This document shows positions 4,436 through 5,519 of a stretch of DNA of 5,519 bases, in pieces. The notes below the pieces were generated by a model. The model worked only from the letters and a program-made list of their open reading frames with translations, did no database searches and had not been told where the DNA came from. Source of the DNA: Candidatus Aenigmatarchaeota archaeon (lineage in GTDB: Archaea; Aenigmatarchaeota; Aenigmatarchaeia; QMZS01); assembly GCA_030620695.1 (NCBI GenBank), contig JAUXEA010000036.1, positions 1 through 5,519 of the forward strand, given 5' to 3'. Each line of letters starts with the position of its first letter. The stretch's first letter is position 1. A program made the translations under genes and the position numbers.

Positions 4436-5068
4436 TCAACAAGGTCTCCAGCAGAAACTCAGACTTTTCTTGCTCTCACACTTGTAAGTTAAAGTATTGC
4501 ACCAACTGTCAAAAGGACAATCCAAAGAACTATCGCACCAAATATTAGCAAAAGGATTTCCATTTGTTGGGTCGCAAAAGAAATATCCCTCGCTGTCATA
4601 GATTTTTGCAATTGCGTGTCCCCCGTTTAAAGTGGATTGCTCAACCCCCAATTTACCAAGACTTCTCATGAAACTAATCAGCAGAATTGCCTTTTCCTTG
4701 CAAACTCCTTCTCTTATTTCAAAAATCTCACTTGCTTTCAGATTTCCCCTGTGGGAATAATCTATGTTTTCGTGAATCCAGTGAGATAATTTATCTGCAG
4801 AATGAATTCCATAACTCCCTGCCGTATAGTTTTGGGCAAAATTTGTTAATTCCTCGTTATTGTCAGAATAAGCCAAAGTGTATAAAAAAGAAGAAACATC
4901 CTGAATATTTATGAAAATTAACAGGCAAAAGGGGACAAAAACAAAGATAGTCAGGAAAAAAACCAACCTGTGCAGACTCTTGTTTTCTTTTTTCAGTTTT
5001 GCTTCGTTTTTTTCAACTTCTTCCACATATTTTTCAACCCAAAAATCTTTAGATTTTTCTTCTGTCAT
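4436..5068 (-). CDS. Membrane-anchored transglutaminase-like protein with cysteine-rich tail
   Basis: A 210-residue protein: an acidic/basic N-terminal segment likely forming a short coiled helix (about 9-32), one transmembrane helix (35-55), then an extracytoplasmic transglutaminase-like fold. The papain-type triad can be read as C123 (REGVCKEKA), H151 (GGHAIAKI) and D166 (FFCDPTNG), in the expected order and spacing. Superfamily members act as cysteine proteases, amidases or acyl-transferases; the substrate here is unknown. The last ~45 residues are a disulfide-type tail with C178, C184, C190, C197, C206 and C210 (pattern C-x5-C-x5-C-x6-C). The ATG overlaps the upstream stop by 4 nt (ATGA), indicating translational coupling. 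The catalytic core is compact and ends shortly after the Asp. Confidence 0.85.
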   Translation of the reverse strand: MTEEKSKDFWVEKYVEEVEKNEAKLKKENKSLHRLVFFLTIFVFVPFCLLIFINIQDVSSFLYTLAYSDNNEELTNFAQNYTAGSYGIHSADKLSHWIHENIDYSHRGNLKASEIFEIREGVCKEKAILLISFMRSLGKLGVEQSTLNGGHAIAKIYDSEGYFFCDPTNGNPFANIWCDSSLDCPFDSWCNTLTYKCESKKSLSFCWRPC

Positions 5069-5478
5069 TTTTCCGCTCCATCATCAATAAATGTATTATT
5101 ACAGTCACAAGGATGAATGAAAGTTTTATTGTTACTATCAAATACTTTGAAATCTTTACCTATAATATATCTTGATATTGGAAAACACCCACATACATAA
5201 TCATATTCTTTACTACCAGATTTACATCTTTGTTCAAATACTATAACAGAATCACATAAAGGATATAGAGTTTTACATATAAAGAATGCTTCTTCTTTTT
5301 CACTACCTGCAATTATCCTGTCATTCGGATGACAAGGAGTTTCCATAACACAATAAGATTTTATTTCAGGTGTTTGGATTTCATAAAAATAAATAGTAGA
5401 ACATCCAATAAACATCAAGATAAAACTAATTATTACAAAAGGCGAAATATAATCCAAAAGAGATTTTTTATCTGTCAT
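5065..5478 (-). CDS. Secreted or membrane-anchored cysteine-rich protein of unknown function
   Basis: A 137-residue protein with a short N-terminal cytoplasmic segment, one hydrophobic helix (about 13-33) and a ~100-residue external part holding nine cysteines (C43, C49, C68, C75, C85, C96, C98, C124, C126), including two CxC pairs (C96-G-C98, C124-D-C126), as in disulfide-stabilised domains. FIGC at 23-26 loosely resembles a lipobox, so lipid anchoring is an alternative to a transmembrane anchor. It overlaps by ATGA the genes on both sides (5475-5478 upstream, 5065-5068 downstream), so it is tightly coupled to the transglutaminase-like gene and may be its partner or substrate (inference). 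Codons are AT-richer than in the downstream gene. No family recognised. Confidence 0.75.
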   Translation of the reverse strand: MTDKKSLLDYISPFVIISFILMFIGCSTIYFYEIQTPEIKSYCVMETPCHPNDRIIAGSEKEEAFFICKTLYPLCDSVIVFEQRCKSGSKEYDYVCGCFPISRYIIGKDFKVFDSNNKTFIHPCDCNNTFIDDGAEK

Positions 5479-5519
5479 TTTTCAACAATATCAGGCAAGA
5501 ATTTGTCTGAATAAGCAAC
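5475..5519 (-). CDS. C-terminal end of an upstream operon gene (partial)
   Basis: A frame open from the right edge ends VAYSDKFLPDIVEK then TGA at 5475-5477, overlapping the next ATG by ATGA. The identical overlap geometry at the next junction (5065-5068) makes this a credible operon member. Only 14 residues are visible, so no function can be given. Confidence 0.55.
   Translation of the reverse strand, partial: VAYSDKFLPDIVEK

Overview
The window looks like part of an AT-rich archaeal genome, most likely a small-genome DPANN lineage (Pacearchaeota/Woesearchaeota-like); this is an inference from gene content and promoters, not from a marker gene. The clues are TATA boxes placed a fixed 19 nt upstream of start codons (leaderless mRNAs, no Shine-Dalgarno), an Ig-like N-glycosylation-rich surface protein with CGDG-type cysteine modules, a membrane-anchored transglutaminase-like protein with a cysteine-rich tail, a compact cis-prenyltransferase and many very small membrane proteins.

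Layout. (1) 2-1794, plus strand: the 3' end of a large surface protein (Ig-like repeats, two cysteine modules, C-terminal anchor), followed 2 nt later by a CPBP-like intramembrane protease homologue. (2) 1795-2176, no protein gene: a structured RNA (about 1851-1990), then immediately a second candidate RNA with a long closing stem and an internal pseudoknot (2021-2115). (3) 2177-3992, minus strand: a 51-residue protein, a cis-prenyltransferase (uppS-type) coupled to a small two-helix membrane protein, a 129-residue membrane protein and a 68-residue basic protein. Three of these small genes start from nearly identical promoters. (4) 4014-4229: a second, diverged copy of the first structured RNA (about 4062-4205), same strand, divergent from the 68-residue gene. 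(5) 4230-5519, minus strand: an operon of at least four genes with 4-nt overlaps or 2-nt gaps: a partial upstream gene, a cysteine-rich secreted/anchored protein, a transglutaminase-like protein and a small basic membrane protein.

How it may work together. Most proteins act at or outside the membrane: a heavily sequon-bearing surface protein, a membrane protease homologue, a polyprenyl-diphosphate synthase that would supply the glycan lipid carrier, and an extracytoplasmic transglutaminase-like/cysteine-rich pair. These links are inferred from context only. The most novel content is RNA: the two copies of the ~140-nt RNA differ in sequence but keep the same helices through compensatory base changes, and the neighbouring ~90-nt pseudoknot RNA has its own TATA box and T-tract. 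I could not assign either to a known RNA family.
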